Both the position numbers and the translations under genes were made by a program. From contig NZ_KI519501.1 of NCBI RefSeq assembly GCF_000482805.1, forward strand, positions 125,030-189,029: a DNA stretch of 64,000 nt. The letters run 5' to 3'. The notes beneath the pieces were generated by a model, which worked only from the letters and a program-made list of their open reading frames with translations, had not been told where the DNA came from and did no database searches. The DNA comes from Deinococcus murrayi DSM 11303 (GTDB taxonomy: Bacteria > Deinococcota > Deinococci > Deinococcales > Deinococcaceae). Positions 43,508-55,735 of the stretch are shown here, piece by piece; the first letter of the stretch is position 1, and every line of letters begins with the position of its first letter.

Positions 43508-44077
43508 ATGAAGCTCTACACCAAGACGGGCGACGGCGGTTCTACCGGGCTGTACGGGGCCGACCGGGTCAGCAAGGCGCACGTGCGGGTCGAGGCCTAC
43601 GGCACGGTGGACGAACTCAACTCGGCGGTGGGACTGGCGCGGGCGCTGGGGGTAGGGTCGCCGGGGCCAGAGACGCTGGACCCGGACCTGGAGTACCTCC
43701 AAAACGCGCTCTTTGACCTCGGCGCCGACCTCGCCACTCGGCAAGAGAGTCCCTACGGGAAGAACCTCAGCCGCATCGACGCGGAGGACGTTGCCTACCT
43801 CGAAGCGCTCATCGACCGCTACCAGGAGGGTGCACCGCCCTTTACGGGCTTCGTGCATCCGGGGGGCACGCCCGTCGCGGCGGCCCTGCACGTGGCCCGC
43901 ACGGTCGCCCGCCGCGCCGAGCGCGAGGTCATCCGCCTGGCGCACGAGGAGACCATCAATGAGCATGTGCAGGTTTACCTCAACCGCGTCTCTGACCTCC
44001 TCTTTGTGATGGCTCGCGCCGCGAACCAGGCCGCTGGGGTGGAGGAACACGCCTGGCTGGTCAAGGGGCGGCGGTAG
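43508..44077 (+). CDS. Cob(I)alamin adenosyltransferase, PduO type
   Basis: A 189-aa trimeric helical enzyme that makes adenosylcobalamin from ATP and cob(I)alamin. The N-terminal KLYTKTGDGGSTGLYGADRV is the PduO ATP-binding loop. Later VHPGGTPVAAALHVARTVARRAER and NEHVQVYLNRVSDLLFVMAR are the family's C-terminal helices. Start set by the -10 hexamer; the frame extends 14 codons upstream without homology. A salvage role is likely, as no other cobalamin gene is near. Confidence 0.93.
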   Translation: MKLYTKTGDGGSTGLYGADRVSKAHVRVEAYGTVDELNSAVGLARALGVGSPGPETLDPDLEYLQNALFDLGADLATRQESPYGKNLSRIDAEDVAYLEALIDRYQEGAPPFTGFVHPGGTPVAAALHVARTVARRAEREVIRLAHEETINEHVQVYLNRVSDLLFVMARAANQAAGVEEHAWLVKGRR

Positions 44078-44177
44078 CGGCGACGGCGCTCCGCCGCCCC
44101 GCCTTCTGAGCCGCCAACGCTCAAGTTTCTTAGTCGCTCCTTACTGAACTCTGCCGCGGCGGGGGCCGAGCACGCGC

Positions 44178-44183
44178 TATACT
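44178..44183 (+). promoter_or_regulatory. Leaderless -10 hexamer of secA
   Basis: TATACT, a consensus -10, 8 nt before the secA ATG with no ribosome-binding site between. Confidence 0.65.
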
Positions 44184-44191
44184 CGCGTGTC

Positions 44192-46807
<2,616 letters not shown>

Positions 46808-46831
46808 GCCCGCCGCAGCGAGCGTGGGGGG

Positions 46832-46869
46832 GAAGGAGGAGGCCAAGACTCCCCCTCCTTCTCTTTTTT
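46832..46869 (+). terminator. Intrinsic terminator after secA
   Basis: An 8-bp stem GAAGGAGG / CCTCCTTC with a 14-nt loop, followed by a TCTTTTTT run at 46862-46869. Confidence 0.75.
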
Positions 46870-46960
46870 CCAGTTGTCAGGATTGGAGGTCCAGCGGTGA
46901 GAAGATGGCAGGGCCGGGGTGCCCTCTCCCCCCGAAAGTCCCCCTGCCAGGAGGTTACCC

Positions 46961-48193
46961 TTGACCCGTTCTTCCGTTTCCCGCGCCGCCCTTCAGGTCA
47001 CCAATCTGCTGCCGACCGCTCTGACCGTGGTCGCGGTGCTGCTGCTGCTGAGCTTTTTCGGGCGGGTGGCCGCGCCGCTCCTGGCGATTACACTGGCCGT
47101 GATTTTGGCGACGGCGCTCAATCCGGCGGTGCGGGTGCTGGAGCGCTGGTTGCCGCGTGGGGTGGCGACCCTGCTGACGGTGGGGGCGGCCCTGGCGGCC
47201 GTGGGAGCCGCCGCGTGGCTGGCCTTGCCCCCCATTGCCGCGCAGGTCGTGGACCTCGCCCGGTCGCTGCCCACCGACCTGAGCGAGCTGGAGCGCCGCG
47301 CCGAGAGCGCCCTAGTCCGCTACCCACAGCTCGCGCCCCTGCTGCGCGAGGACGTGCTCGCCGAGCTGGGCAACCGGGCCGCTGGCTGGGCCACCGGGGC
47401 AGCGGGGTCGGTGCTGGGGCTGGGGCTGAGCCTGGTGGGGGGCCTCTTTACCGCCCTGCTGACGCTGGTGATGGTGATTTTTGTGCTGAGTCACCCTGCG
47501 CCGCTCATCCGGGGGGTGCTGGGGGCGGTGCCGCCGCGCTTCCGGGTGCAGGCGACGGCGGCCCTGGCGCAGATTCTGGGCGAGATGGGCGCGTGGGGCC
47601 GGGCCACCCTGCTCATCATGCTGATGATGGGCACCGCGACGGCCATCGGGCTGTCCCTGCTGGGGGTCGCCAACCCGCTGGTGTTCGGCCTCATCGCGGC
47701 GCTGGGAGAACTCGTGCCCAACATTGGCCCCATCGTGGCGGTGATTCCGCCTATCCTCTTTGCCCTCGCCGACGACCCCCAAAAGGCCCTGTATGTAGCG
47801 CTCTTTTCGCTGGTGATTCAGCAGATAGAGAGCTACGTCCTCGCGCCTTTCTTGCTGGGCGGGGCGGCCAAGCTGCATCCGCTCTCGGTGACGGTGGGCG
47901 TGCTGCTGTTTGGGAGCGTCTTCGGGCTGGTGGGGGCTTTTCTGACGGTGCCCTTCCTCATCATCATCCGCGCCGTTTACAACCACTTCTACCTGCGCGA
48001 GCGGCCCGACGTGTCCGATGCGGTGGCGCTCGCCCTGATTGGCGGCCAACTCACCGAGCAGCTCGCGGCGGACCAGGACGCCGCAGCCGAGGCCGAGGAG
48101 CGCCGTGAAGCCGAACGTCGCGAGCGGGCCGAGCGCGGCGACCTCCCACTCGAAGAAGCGCTGGGAGCTTCCAAAGAGCCGCCCCGCTCCTGA
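46961..48193 (+). CDS. AI-2E family (TqsA/YdiK/PerM-like) membrane protein
   Basis: A 410-aa membrane protein with about eight hydrophobic segments, a soluble loop between segments 3 and 4, and the family C-terminal core ALGELVPNIGPIVAVIPPIL and GAFLTVPFLIIIRAVYNHFY. The last 45 residues are charged (Glu/Arg-rich). The family exports small molecules or sodium/protons; the ligand is unknown. I choose the TTG at 46961, 6 nt after AGGAGG; the 14-codon longer frame is Pro-rich. Confidence 0.87.
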   Translation: MTRSSVSRAALQVTNLLPTALTVVAVLLLLSFFGRVAAPLLAITLAVILATALNPAVRVLERWLPRGVATLLTVGAALAAVGAAAWLALPPIAAQVVDLARSLPTDLSELERRAESALVRYPQLAPLLREDVLAELGNRAAGWATGAAGSVLGLGLSLVGGLFTALLTLVMVIFVLSHPAPLIRGVLGAVPPRFRVQATAALAQILGEMGAWGRATLLIMLMMGTATAIGLSLLGVANPLVFGLIAALGELVPNIGPIVAVIPPILFALADDPQKALYVALFSLVIQQIESYVLAPFLLGGAAKLHPLSVTVGVLLFGSVFGLVGAFLTVPFLIIIRAVYNHFYLRERPDVSDAVALALIGGQLTEQLAADQDAAAEAEERREAERRERAERGDLPLEEALGASKEPPRS

Positions 48194-48368
48194 GGCGGCG
48201 AGGGCAGGAGGAGGTGCGGGCCGCCCTGCCTGCGGAGTACACTACCTCTGTCCAGTTGGCGTCAGCGTTCACCCAGGTTCTAGGCGAACCCCGGTCGCCC
48301 GACCCGCTTTCCCGCTCAGGGGGCACATTCACGGGCGAGAGCAGGGGCGTAAGGAGAAAGAGCGTCCT

Positions 48369-49652
<1,284 letters not shown>

Positions 49653-49659
49653 CCATTCT

Positions 49660-49717
49660 GAAAGCTGCAGACCCCCATCTTTTCCCCCAGAAAGGCAAGT
49701 GGGGGTCTGTCGCTTTC
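49660..49717 (+). terminator. Long hairpin after the MalK-like gene
   Basis: Inner arms CAGACCCCCA / TGGGGGTCTG (10 bp) and outer arms GAAAGC / GCTTTC surround a 22-nt loop, 8 nt after the stop. No U-run follows, so it may be a processing or attenuation structure for the next gene. Confidence 0.65.
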
Positions 49718-49797
49718 AAATGAGCGGACCATGCTCTATCTTCCTGGCGAAGAGGGCGGGGGCTGCGGCCTTCCCGACCGTTTCCGGAGGTTCACCC

Positions 49798-50553
49798 ATG
49801 AAACGAGCGTTGCTTACGCTGACGGCCCTAACGCTGGTCGCCGCCCCGGCGACGGCCCGCACCTGGGCCGAAATCAAGCAGTCTGGCACCATCAAAATCG
49901 CCACCGAGGGAGCTTTTCCGCCCTTTAATATGCTGAAGGGTAAACAGCTCACGGGCTTTGAGGTCGAACTCGCCGAGGCCCTGGCCGCTCAGCTCGGCCT
50001 CAAGGTGCAGTGGACGACCCAGCCCTTTGACAACCTGCTTATCGGCCTCAACCAGGGCCGTTACGACTTTGTGATTGCCAGCCACGGGGTGAATCCGGAG
50101 CGGGCGAAGGCGGTGGACTTTACCAACCCGCACTACTGCACGGGCGGGGCCATCGTCGCCAGGGTGGGTGGCCCCCTGACCGCCGCCGCCCTGCGGGGCA
50201 AGAGCGTGGCCGTGCAGGTCGGCACGACCTACTTGGATAACGTCCGCAAGGTGCCCGGCGTGGGCGACGTCAAGACCTACCCCACCGACACCGCCGCCCA
50301 AGCTGCGCTGATGGCGGGCCGAGTCGACGCCTGGGTGGGCGACAAGTTCACCGGGATTGACCTCGTCAAAGCCCAAAAGGGCAAACTCCAACAGGGTGAC
50401 CTGCTGTTTAACGAGCGGGTGGCGATGGCTGTGAAAAAGGGCAACAGCTCCCTGCTCAAGGAACTCAATGCCGCGCTTGCCAAGGCGCAGCAAAACGGCA
50501 CCTACGCCAAACTCAGCCAAAAGTACTTCGGGCAGGACGTGCGCTGCCGCTAA
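49798..50553 (+). CDS. Amino-acid ABC transporter substrate-binding protein
   Basis: A 251-aa family-3 binding protein. The signal peptide covers about residues 1-21 (LVAAPATA) with no lipobox Cys. Family pieces: GTIKIATEGAFPPFNML, GFEVELAEALA, YDFVIASHGVNPERAKAVDF and MAGRVDAWVGDKFT. It probably binds a polar amino acid. GGAGG lies 8 nt before the ATG. An intercistronic hairpin separates it from its permease. Confidence 0.92.
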   Translation: MKRALLTLTALTLVAAPATARTWAEIKQSGTIKIATEGAFPPFNMLKGKQLTGFEVELAEALAAQLGLKVQWTTQPFDNLLIGLNQGRYDFVIASHGVNPERAKAVDFTNPHYCTGGAIVARVGGPLTAAALRGKSVAVQVGTTYLDNVRKVPGVGDVKTYPTDTAAQAALMAGRVDAWVGDKFTGIDLVKAQKGKLQQGDLLFNERVAMAVKKGNSSLLKELNAALAKAQQNGTYAKLSQKYFGQDVRCR

Positions 50554-50567
50554 GCCCGGCGCGGCGG

Positions 50568-50604
50568 GGGGGGAGGGCGGGGCCAGGGCGGCTCCCCTCC
50601 CCCC
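50568..50604 (+). promoter_or_regulatory. Intercistronic hairpin between binding protein and permease
   Basis: 10-bp perfect arms GGGGGGAGGG / CCCTCCCCCC with a 17-nt loop, between the binding-protein stop and the permease start. Such structures commonly make the binding-protein message more abundant than the permease message. Confidence 0.6.
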
Positions 50605-50685
50605 TTCCCTATGGCATCATCGCGGAATGCAACAGGTGCTTCATTTCCTGGCCCCCGCGGGGGCTGATGCTTGCCGGAGCGCCGC

Positions 50686-51468
50686 GTGACGGCCCCTTCC
50701 CGCAAACCCTTGGGCGGGCTGGCCCTGCTGGGGTGGGTGGCGGGGGCAGCGGCGGCGTTTTTGCTGCTCTTTTACGTCATCACCCTGATTTTGCGCCAGA
50801 TGCCCGACCCCATCGGCCCCCGCGCCGACTTCTTCGTCGAAGGAGCGCGGATGACCCTGCAACTCACGGTGGTCAGCGGGCTGATTGGCCTGCTCATTGG
50901 CGTGGTGGCGGGGATTCAGCGCACGAGCACCCTGTGGCTGGTGCGGGCACCCGCCAGCTTCTTCATCTGGCTGATTCGCGGCACGCCCCTGCTGGTGCAA
51001 ATCCTGTTCGTGTACAACGCGCTTCCACTGCTCTTGCAGGCGCTGGGGCTGAACCTCGAACTCAATGAGTTCTGGTCGGCGGTGATTGCCCTCTCGCTCA
51101 ATGTGGGGGCCTACAACGCTGAGGTGGTCCGGGCAGGCATCCAGGCCATCGCCCGCGGCCAGACTGAGGCCGCCCGGTCCCTGGGCCTGAGCGGAGCGCA
51201 GACCATGAGCGCGGTGGTGCTGCCGCAGGCGATGCGAGTGGTCGTACCGCCGCTGGTGAATAACCTCGTGGCGCTGCTCAAGGACTCCTCGCTCGCCTCG
51301 GTCATTTCGCTGCTCGAACTCACCCTCGCCGGAAACCGCGTCTCCAGCGAAACTTTCCAGCCCGTGCCCGTGCTGACAACGGTGGCCTGCGTCTACCTTG
51401 CCCTGACCACGGTGATGACGCTGTTTACGGACCAGCTCGAAAAGCGAGTACGGATTGCGACGCGGTAA
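50686..51468 (+). CDS. Amino-acid ABC transporter permease (HisM/GlnP type)
   Basis: A 260-aa inner-membrane protein with about five membrane segments. The EAA loop that contacts the ATPase is EAARSLGLSGAQTMSAVVLP, and VVPPLVNNLVALLKDSSLAS is the conserved family stretch. I favour the GTG at 50686 (GGAG 7 nt upstream); a TTG five codons earlier is an alternative. Its ATPase (54905) lies 3.4 kb away beyond two TRAP genes on the other strand. Confidence 0.92.
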   Translation: MTAPSRKPLGGLALLGWVAGAAAAFLLLFYVITLILRQMPDPIGPRADFFVEGARMTLQLTVVSGLIGLLIGVVAGIQRTSTLWLVRAPASFFIWLIRGTPLLVQILFVYNALPLLLQALGLNLELNEFWSAVIALSLNVGAYNAEVVRAGIQAIARGQTEAARSLGLSGAQTMSAVVLPQAMRVVVPPLVNNLVALLKDSSLASVISLLELTLAGNRVSSETFQPVPVLTTVACVYLALTTVMTLFTDQLEKRVRIATR

Positions 51469-51473
51469 AGGCC

Positions 51474-51561
51474 GCCAGAAGCCAGCGACCAGCCACCAGC
51501 CAACAAAAGCCCCAGCGTTTGCTGAGGCTTTTGTTGCCGAAAGCTGAAGGCTGACCGCTGA
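51474..51561. repeat. Heptad arrays flanking a terminator core
   Basis: Left half: GCCAGAA, GCCAGCG, ACCAGCC, ACCAGCC; right half: AAGCTGA, AGGCTGA, CCGCTGA. The two halves are in inverted orientation around the hairpin at 51501-51536, and start 5 bp after the permease stop. Confidence 0.7.
51501..51536. terminator. Bidirectional terminator between permease and TRAP genes
   Basis: 11-bp perfect arms CAACAAAAGCC / GGCTTTTGTTG, with inner CAGC / GCTG pairing around a GTTT loop. The T-rich and A-rich arms suit termination in both directions. Confidence 0.85.
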
Positions 51562-51567
51562 CAGCTC

Positions 51568-53730
51568 CTACGCCACCGCCACCCCCGGCGGCTCATCCCG
51601 GCTGCCCGCCTTTTGCCAGAAATACACCCCGGCAAAGAGGGCGAGGGCAACGAGATTCCAGACCAGGGCGGTGGGGGCAATCAGGAGGAGGGCGGCGACG
51701 AGGAGGGCGAGCGTCTGCACGGGGTTCGTGCGGCGGTGCAGGTAGCGCAGGGTCGCGGCGCTAAAAGCCACCAGGCCCAGGAAGGCGAAGAAAATCATTG
51801 GCAGCGCCTCGGTCCAGGGCAGGCCGCCAATCCGGTTCCCCGCAATCAGGAGCAGGGACGGGTTGAAAAACATCATGTACGCCAGTAGCGCCGTTCGCAG
51901 CTCGTACTGAAAGGCTTGCACGCCCGTGGCGACCGGATTCCCGCCGGAAATCGCGGCGGCGGCAAAGGCCGCGAGCGCCACGGGCGGCGTCGAGTCCGCC
52001 ATGATGCCGAAGTAGAAGACGAACATGTGCACCGGGAGCATCTGCGCCGGGTTGCTCGTGTCCAGCCCCGCGAGGCGGGCGATGATGGGCACGATGAGCG
52101 CACTCATCAGGATGTAGTTGGCGGTCGTGGGCAGGCCCATGCCCAGGATGAGCGCGATGAGCTGCGCCATTACGAGCACGACGAGCATGGTCCCTACCGT
52201 CACGACCGAGGCGGGGTCCACAAAGGGCAGCAGCCCCCCCAGCGCCGTGAACAAGCCCCGGAAGGCCCCGCTCACCGTCTCCACAATCGTGGCCAGCCCA
52301 AAGCCCAGCCCGGTGATGGTGACGATGCCCACGATGATGCCCGCTGCGGCGGTGGCGATGGCGATGCCAATCATGCTTCTGGCCCCGCTCTCGGCGGCCT
52401 CGACGAGCTGCTGGCCGCCGCGTTGCAGCCCGCGCCCAAGGCCGCGCCCCTCCCGCCGCCCCCGCCACGCTTCTTGCACGAGCATCATGCCTATCATCAG
52501 GAAGATGGTGTTCAGGGCGACCCGCTCTGGGGTGGCGTCCGGGTTGAGGGTCAGGGTGCCGATGAGGTAGGCCAGCGGAATGAGGTAGTACCACCCCGCC
52601 CGCAGGGTCGCGCCTACGGGCGGCAGCTCGCTGCGGGGGAGGCCGCGCAGCCCCAGCTTGAGCGCCTCGATGTGGGTGACGACGAGCAGCGCCCCGTAGC
52701 ACAAGAAGGCGGGCACCGCCGCTGCCAAAATCAGGGTCCGGTACTCGATGTTGAGGTTGTTCGCCATGATAAAGGCCGCCGCCCCCATCACCGGGGGCAT
52801 CAGTTGGCCGTTGCTGGAGCTGGCGACCTCGATGGCCCCCGCCTTCTCGGCGGAATAGCCCACCCGCTTCATCGTGCCGATGGTGATGTTGCCGCCCGTG
52901 ACCACGTTGCTGACCGACGAGCCGCTGATGATGCCATTCAGGGCACTGGAGAGCACGCTTGCCTTGGCCGGGCCGCCCCGAAAGCCGCCCAGCAGCCCCT
53001 GCGCCACCCGCATAAACCACTCGCCCGCCCCCAGCTTGTCGAAGACGGCCCCAAACAGCACGAACAGAAAGACGATTTGCGCCGAGACGCCGATGGCGGT
53101 CCCGAAGATGCCCTCGGTGTTGGCAAAGAGCTGCCCCACGACCTGCGGCCAGGTCTGCCCGGCGTGGAGCTGAAGCTGCGGCCCCAGGTCGCTGCGAATC
53201 AGGCCCCGCGGCCCGGTCAGGGCGTAGAGGATAAAGACGCTCGCCACCATGGGCATGGCGATGCCGACCGTGCGCCACGCCGCGAGCAAAAGCAGCACAA
53301 TCAGGGCGCTGCCCACCCAGACATCGGTCGAGTTCAGCGCTCCGCCCTGCACGCCCGCGATGGTGGGGTACTGGGCCATCAGGTAGGTGGCCGTGCCCAC
53401 CGCCCCCGCCCCCAGCAGCCAGTCGAACCAGGGTACCCCCCGCTGCGCCCGCCCCGGCGTCTTGCGCGGGGTAAAGACCAGATAGGCCAGCGCAAAGGCA
53501 AAGGCCAGGTGCGTGGCCCGCAGCAGCAGGGTGTCCAGGGTGCCGACCTGCGCGGCGTACATCTGAAAGCCGCACCAAGCCAGCGCAACCAGGGTTACCA
53601 GCATCTTGGGCAAGCCGGAGAGTTGCCGTCCGCCCGTCTCGTTGGCCTCGACCAGCTCCAGGGCGCGGCGCTCGCCCTCCGTTAGCTCCAGCGCCGGGTC
53701 CGTCGAGACGGGCCGCGTGGGGTCACTCAT
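51568..53730 (-). CDS. TRAP transporter fused permease (DctQM type, TAXI family)
   Basis: A 720-aa membrane protein in which the small DctQ part (N-terminal about 200 residues, four segments) and the large DctM part are fused, as in TAXI-type systems. Diagnostic pieces are SSALNGIISGSSVSNVVTGG and ASSSNGQLMPPVMGAAAFIM, and ALILGMGLPTTANYI near the C-terminus. It uses an ion gradient, not ATP. It follows its binding protein gene by 74 bp. Confidence 0.93.
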   Translation of the reverse strand: MSDPTRPVSTDPALELTEGERRALELVEANETGGRQLSGLPKMLVTLVALAWCGFQMYAAQVGTLDTLLLRATHLAFAFALAYLVFTPRKTPGRAQRGVPWFDWLLGAGAVGTATYLMAQYPTIAGVQGGALNSTDVWVGSALIVLLLLAAWRTVGIAMPMVASVFILYALTGPRGLIRSDLGPQLQLHAGQTWPQVVGQLFANTEGIFGTAIGVSAQIVFLFVLFGAVFDKLGAGEWFMRVAQGLLGGFRGGPAKASVLSSALNGIISGSSVSNVVTGGNITIGTMKRVGYSAEKAGAIEVASSSNGQLMPPVMGAAAFIMANNLNIEYRTLILAAAVPAFLCYGALLVVTHIEALKLGLRGLPRSELPPVGATLRAGWYYLIPLAYLIGTLTLNPDATPERVALNTIFLMIGMMLVQEAWRGRREGRGLGRGLQRGGQQLVEAAESGARSMIGIAIATAAAGIIVGIVTITGLGFGLATIVETVSGAFRGLFTALGGLLPFVDPASVVTVGTMLVVLVMAQLIALILGMGLPTTANYILMSALIVPIIARLAGLDTSNPAQMLPVHMFVFYFGIMADSTPPVALAAFAAAAISGGNPVATGVQAFQYELRTALLAYMMFFNPSLLLIAGNRIGGLPWTEALPMIFFAFLGLVAFSAATLRYLHRRTNPVQTLALLVAALLLIAPTALVWNLVALALFAGVYFWQKAGSRDEPPGVAVA

Positions 53731-53757
53731 AGGGTCCTCATTTCAGGGGGAAAGAAG

Positions 53758-53793
53758 GGGGCCAGCCCCGCAGTCAATCGGTCGGCTGGCCCC
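53758..53793 (-). promoter_or_regulatory. Intercistronic hairpin between TAXI binding protein and TRAP permease
   Basis: 10-bp perfect arms GGGGCCAGCC / GGCTGGCCCC with a 16-nt loop. It has the same position, between binding protein and permease, as the hairpin at 50568. Confidence 0.65.
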
Positions 53794-53804
53794 AAGGTCA
53801 AGGC

Positions 53805-54770
53805 TTAGCGGACGGTGACGCCCTTTTCGCGGAAGAAGCGGACGGCTCCGGGGTGCAGCGGGGCGGGGAGGCCCTGAACGGCTTTGGTGTAGGAGAAGTT
53901 CTGGGCGAGGGCCGGGTGCAGCGCCTTGAGGGCCTGTTCGTTGCCGAAGGCGGCTTGCATCGCCTTGTACACGGCGTCGGTGGGCACGTCGGTGGTCGTG
54001 ACCAAGGTGGCCTGCACCGCCACGCTGGGGACGGTGGCCCCCACGCCCCGGTAGGCGCGGGCGGGGATATTGAAGCGGACGTAGAAGGGGTACTTCTTGA
54101 TGAGGGCGGCAGCCTGGTTGCCCGCGACGGGCACCATCTTGATGTCGGTGGTCTGGGCAATCTGGGTTATCGCGCTCGCGCCCACCCCGACGGTGTAGAA
54201 GAGGGCGTCGGCCCGCTTGTCCTGCATCAGGGTGATGCCCTGCGCGGGCGACACCCGCAGCGCTTGGCCAAGGTCGTCGAAGCTCAGGCCGTAAGCTTCC
54301 AGGACCTGCCGGGCCGTTTGCTCGGTGCCGGAGCCGAGGTCGCCGATGACGACGCGCTTGCCCCTGAGGTCCGCGATGGAGTTGATGCCCGCGTCCTTGC
54401 GGGCGACCACGTGCAGCACCTCCGGATAGAGGACCGCCATCGTACGAATCTTGGTGTTCGCCTTGCCCTGAAAGGCGGGCAGACCGGTGCCGCGGTAGGC
54501 GTAATACACGATGTCGTTTTGAGCAACGGCGGCGTCGAGTTCTCCGGTGCCCAGCGCTGTCATGTTAAAGACGCTGCCGCCCGTCGAGCGGGCGTTGGCG
54601 CGAACACCTGTATTGGCGTCTGAGATGAGCTTGGCGATGCCGGTGGCGACCGGAAAATACACCCCGGTGGTGGCCCCGGAGCCGATGGTCAGGAAGGTCG
54701 TGCCCTGCGCGGCGGCGAGGGCGGCGGTGCCCAGGAGGGCGGTGGTCAGCAGGCGCTGGCGATACTTCAT
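53805..54770 (-). CDS. TAXI-family TRAP transporter solute-binding protein
   Basis: A 321-aa periplasmic binding protein. Signal peptide about residues 1-20 (TTALLGTAALAAAQG), then TFLTIGSGATTGVYFPVATG, the TAXI signature. GGSVFNMTALGTGELDAAVAQ follows. TAXI proteins bind glutamate, 2-oxoglutarate or related acids. The ATG is set by AAGGAG a few nt upstream. First gene of the minus-strand TRAP pair. Confidence 0.93.
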   Translation of the reverse strand: MKYRQRLLTTALLGTAALAAAQGTTFLTIGSGATTGVYFPVATGIAKLISDANTGVRANARSTGGSVFNMTALGTGELDAAVAQNDIVYYAYRGTGLPAFQGKANTKIRTMAVLYPEVLHVVARKDAGINSIADLRGKRVVIGDLGSGTEQTARQVLEAYGLSFDDLGQALRVSPAQGITLMQDKRADALFYTVGVGASAITQIAQTTDIKMVPVAGNQAAALIKKYPFYVRFNIPARAYRGVGATVPSVAVQATLVTTTDVPTDAVYKAMQAAFGNEQALKALHPALAQNFSYTKAVQGLPAPLHPGAVRFFREKGVTVR

Positions 54771-54892
54771 GGGGTCTCCTTGTGGGGTCTCCCCGCAGGC
54801 GGCAAGCGAGCGGGGGCCAGAACAAACGTGAGGGTGCAGGCAGCTTAGCACCGGGGCGGCGCGAAAGGGACAGGGGGACAAGCGCCCCCCGC

Positions 54893-54898
54893 TAGACT
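54893..54898 (+). promoter_or_regulatory. Leaderless -10 hexamer of the amino-acid ABC ATPase
   Basis: TAGACT, 6 nt before the ATG at 54905. It lets the ATPase gene be expressed despite its separation from the binding protein and permease. Confidence 0.6.
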
Positions 54899-54904
54899 GC
54901 CCCC

Positions 54905-55657
54905 ATGAGCCAGCCCGCCTCTCCCGGCCCCATCATCGTCGCCCAAGACGTGCACAAGCATTTCGGCGCCTTCCACGCCCTGCGCGGGGTCAGCCTGACC
55001 GTGCAGCCCGGCGAGGTGGTCGTGATTATCGGGCCGTCGGGCAGCGGCAAAAGCACCTTTATCCGCACCCTCAATGCCCTCGACCCACACGACAGCGGCA
55101 GCATCGTCGTGGACGGCATTCCCCTTCAGGGGGCACGCAACCTCGACGCGGTGCGGCGCGAGGTCGGGATGGTCTTTCAGTCCTTTAACCTCTTTCCGCA
55201 TCTCACCGTGCTCGACAACGTGACGCTCGCGCCCACGCGGGTGCGCCGGGTGCCCAAGGCGGACGCCGAGCGCCGCGCCCTGGACCTCCTGCGGCGGGTC
55301 GGCATCGAGGAGCAGGCGAGCAAGTTTCCCGCGCAGCTCTCCGGCGGGCAGCAGCAGCGGGTCGCCATCGCCCGCGCCCTGGCGATGGACCCCCGCGTGA
55401 TGCTCTTTGACGAGCCGACCTCGGCGCTCGACCCGGAGATGATTAAGGAAGTGCTTGACGTGATGAAGGAACTCGCCCGCTCCGGCATGACCATGCTCGT
55501 CGTCACCCACGAGATGGGCTTTGCCCGTGAGGTTGCCGACCGCCTCCTCTTTTTTGACGCCGGACAGATTGTAGAAGACACCACCCCCGAAGCCTTTTAT
55601 TCAGGCCCCCAGCACGAGCGGGCGCGGGTGTTCCTCAGCAAGATTCTGGGGCACTGA
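54905..55657 (+). CDS. Amino-acid ABC transporter ATP-binding protein (GlnQ/HisP type)
   Basis: A 250-aa ABC ATPase. Walker [10 protein letters not shown] (43-51), Q-loop [15 protein letters not shown], signature [15 protein letters not shown], Walker [17 protein letters not shown]-loop [15 protein letters not shown]. The polar amino-acid subclass is clear. Its likely partners are the binding protein at 49798 and the permease at 50686. Confidence 0.94.
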   Translation: MSQPASPGPIIVAQDVHKHFGAFHALRGVSLTVQPGEVVVIIGPSGSGKSTFIRTLNALDPHDSGSIVVDGIPLQGARNLDAVRREVGMVFQSFNLFPHLTVLDNVTLAPTRVRRVPKADAERRALDLLRRVGIEEQASKFPAQLSGGQQQRVAIARALAMDPRVMLFDEPTSALDPEMIKEVLDVMKELARSGMTMLVVTHEMGFAREVADRLLFFDAGQIVEDTTPEAFYSGPQHERARVFLSKILGH

Positions 55658-55666
55658 GAAGCTTTC

Positions 55667-55727
55667 AGCGGCCAGCAACCAGCCGCCAGCCAAAGTAGCC
55701 CTTGCTGGTCGCTGGCTGCTGGCCGCT
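55667..55727. repeat. Heptad-built inverted repeat, probable bidirectional terminator
   Basis: 24-nt arms (55667-55690 and 55704-55727) match at 21 of 24 with a 13-nt loop. The left arm is CCAGCAA, CCAGCCG, CCAGCCA; the right arm is TGCTGGT, CGCTGGC, TGCTGGC. It lies between convergent genes, 9 bp after the ATPase stop and 8 bp before the MFS stop. Confidence 0.8.
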
Positions 55728-55735
55728 ATCCCTTC

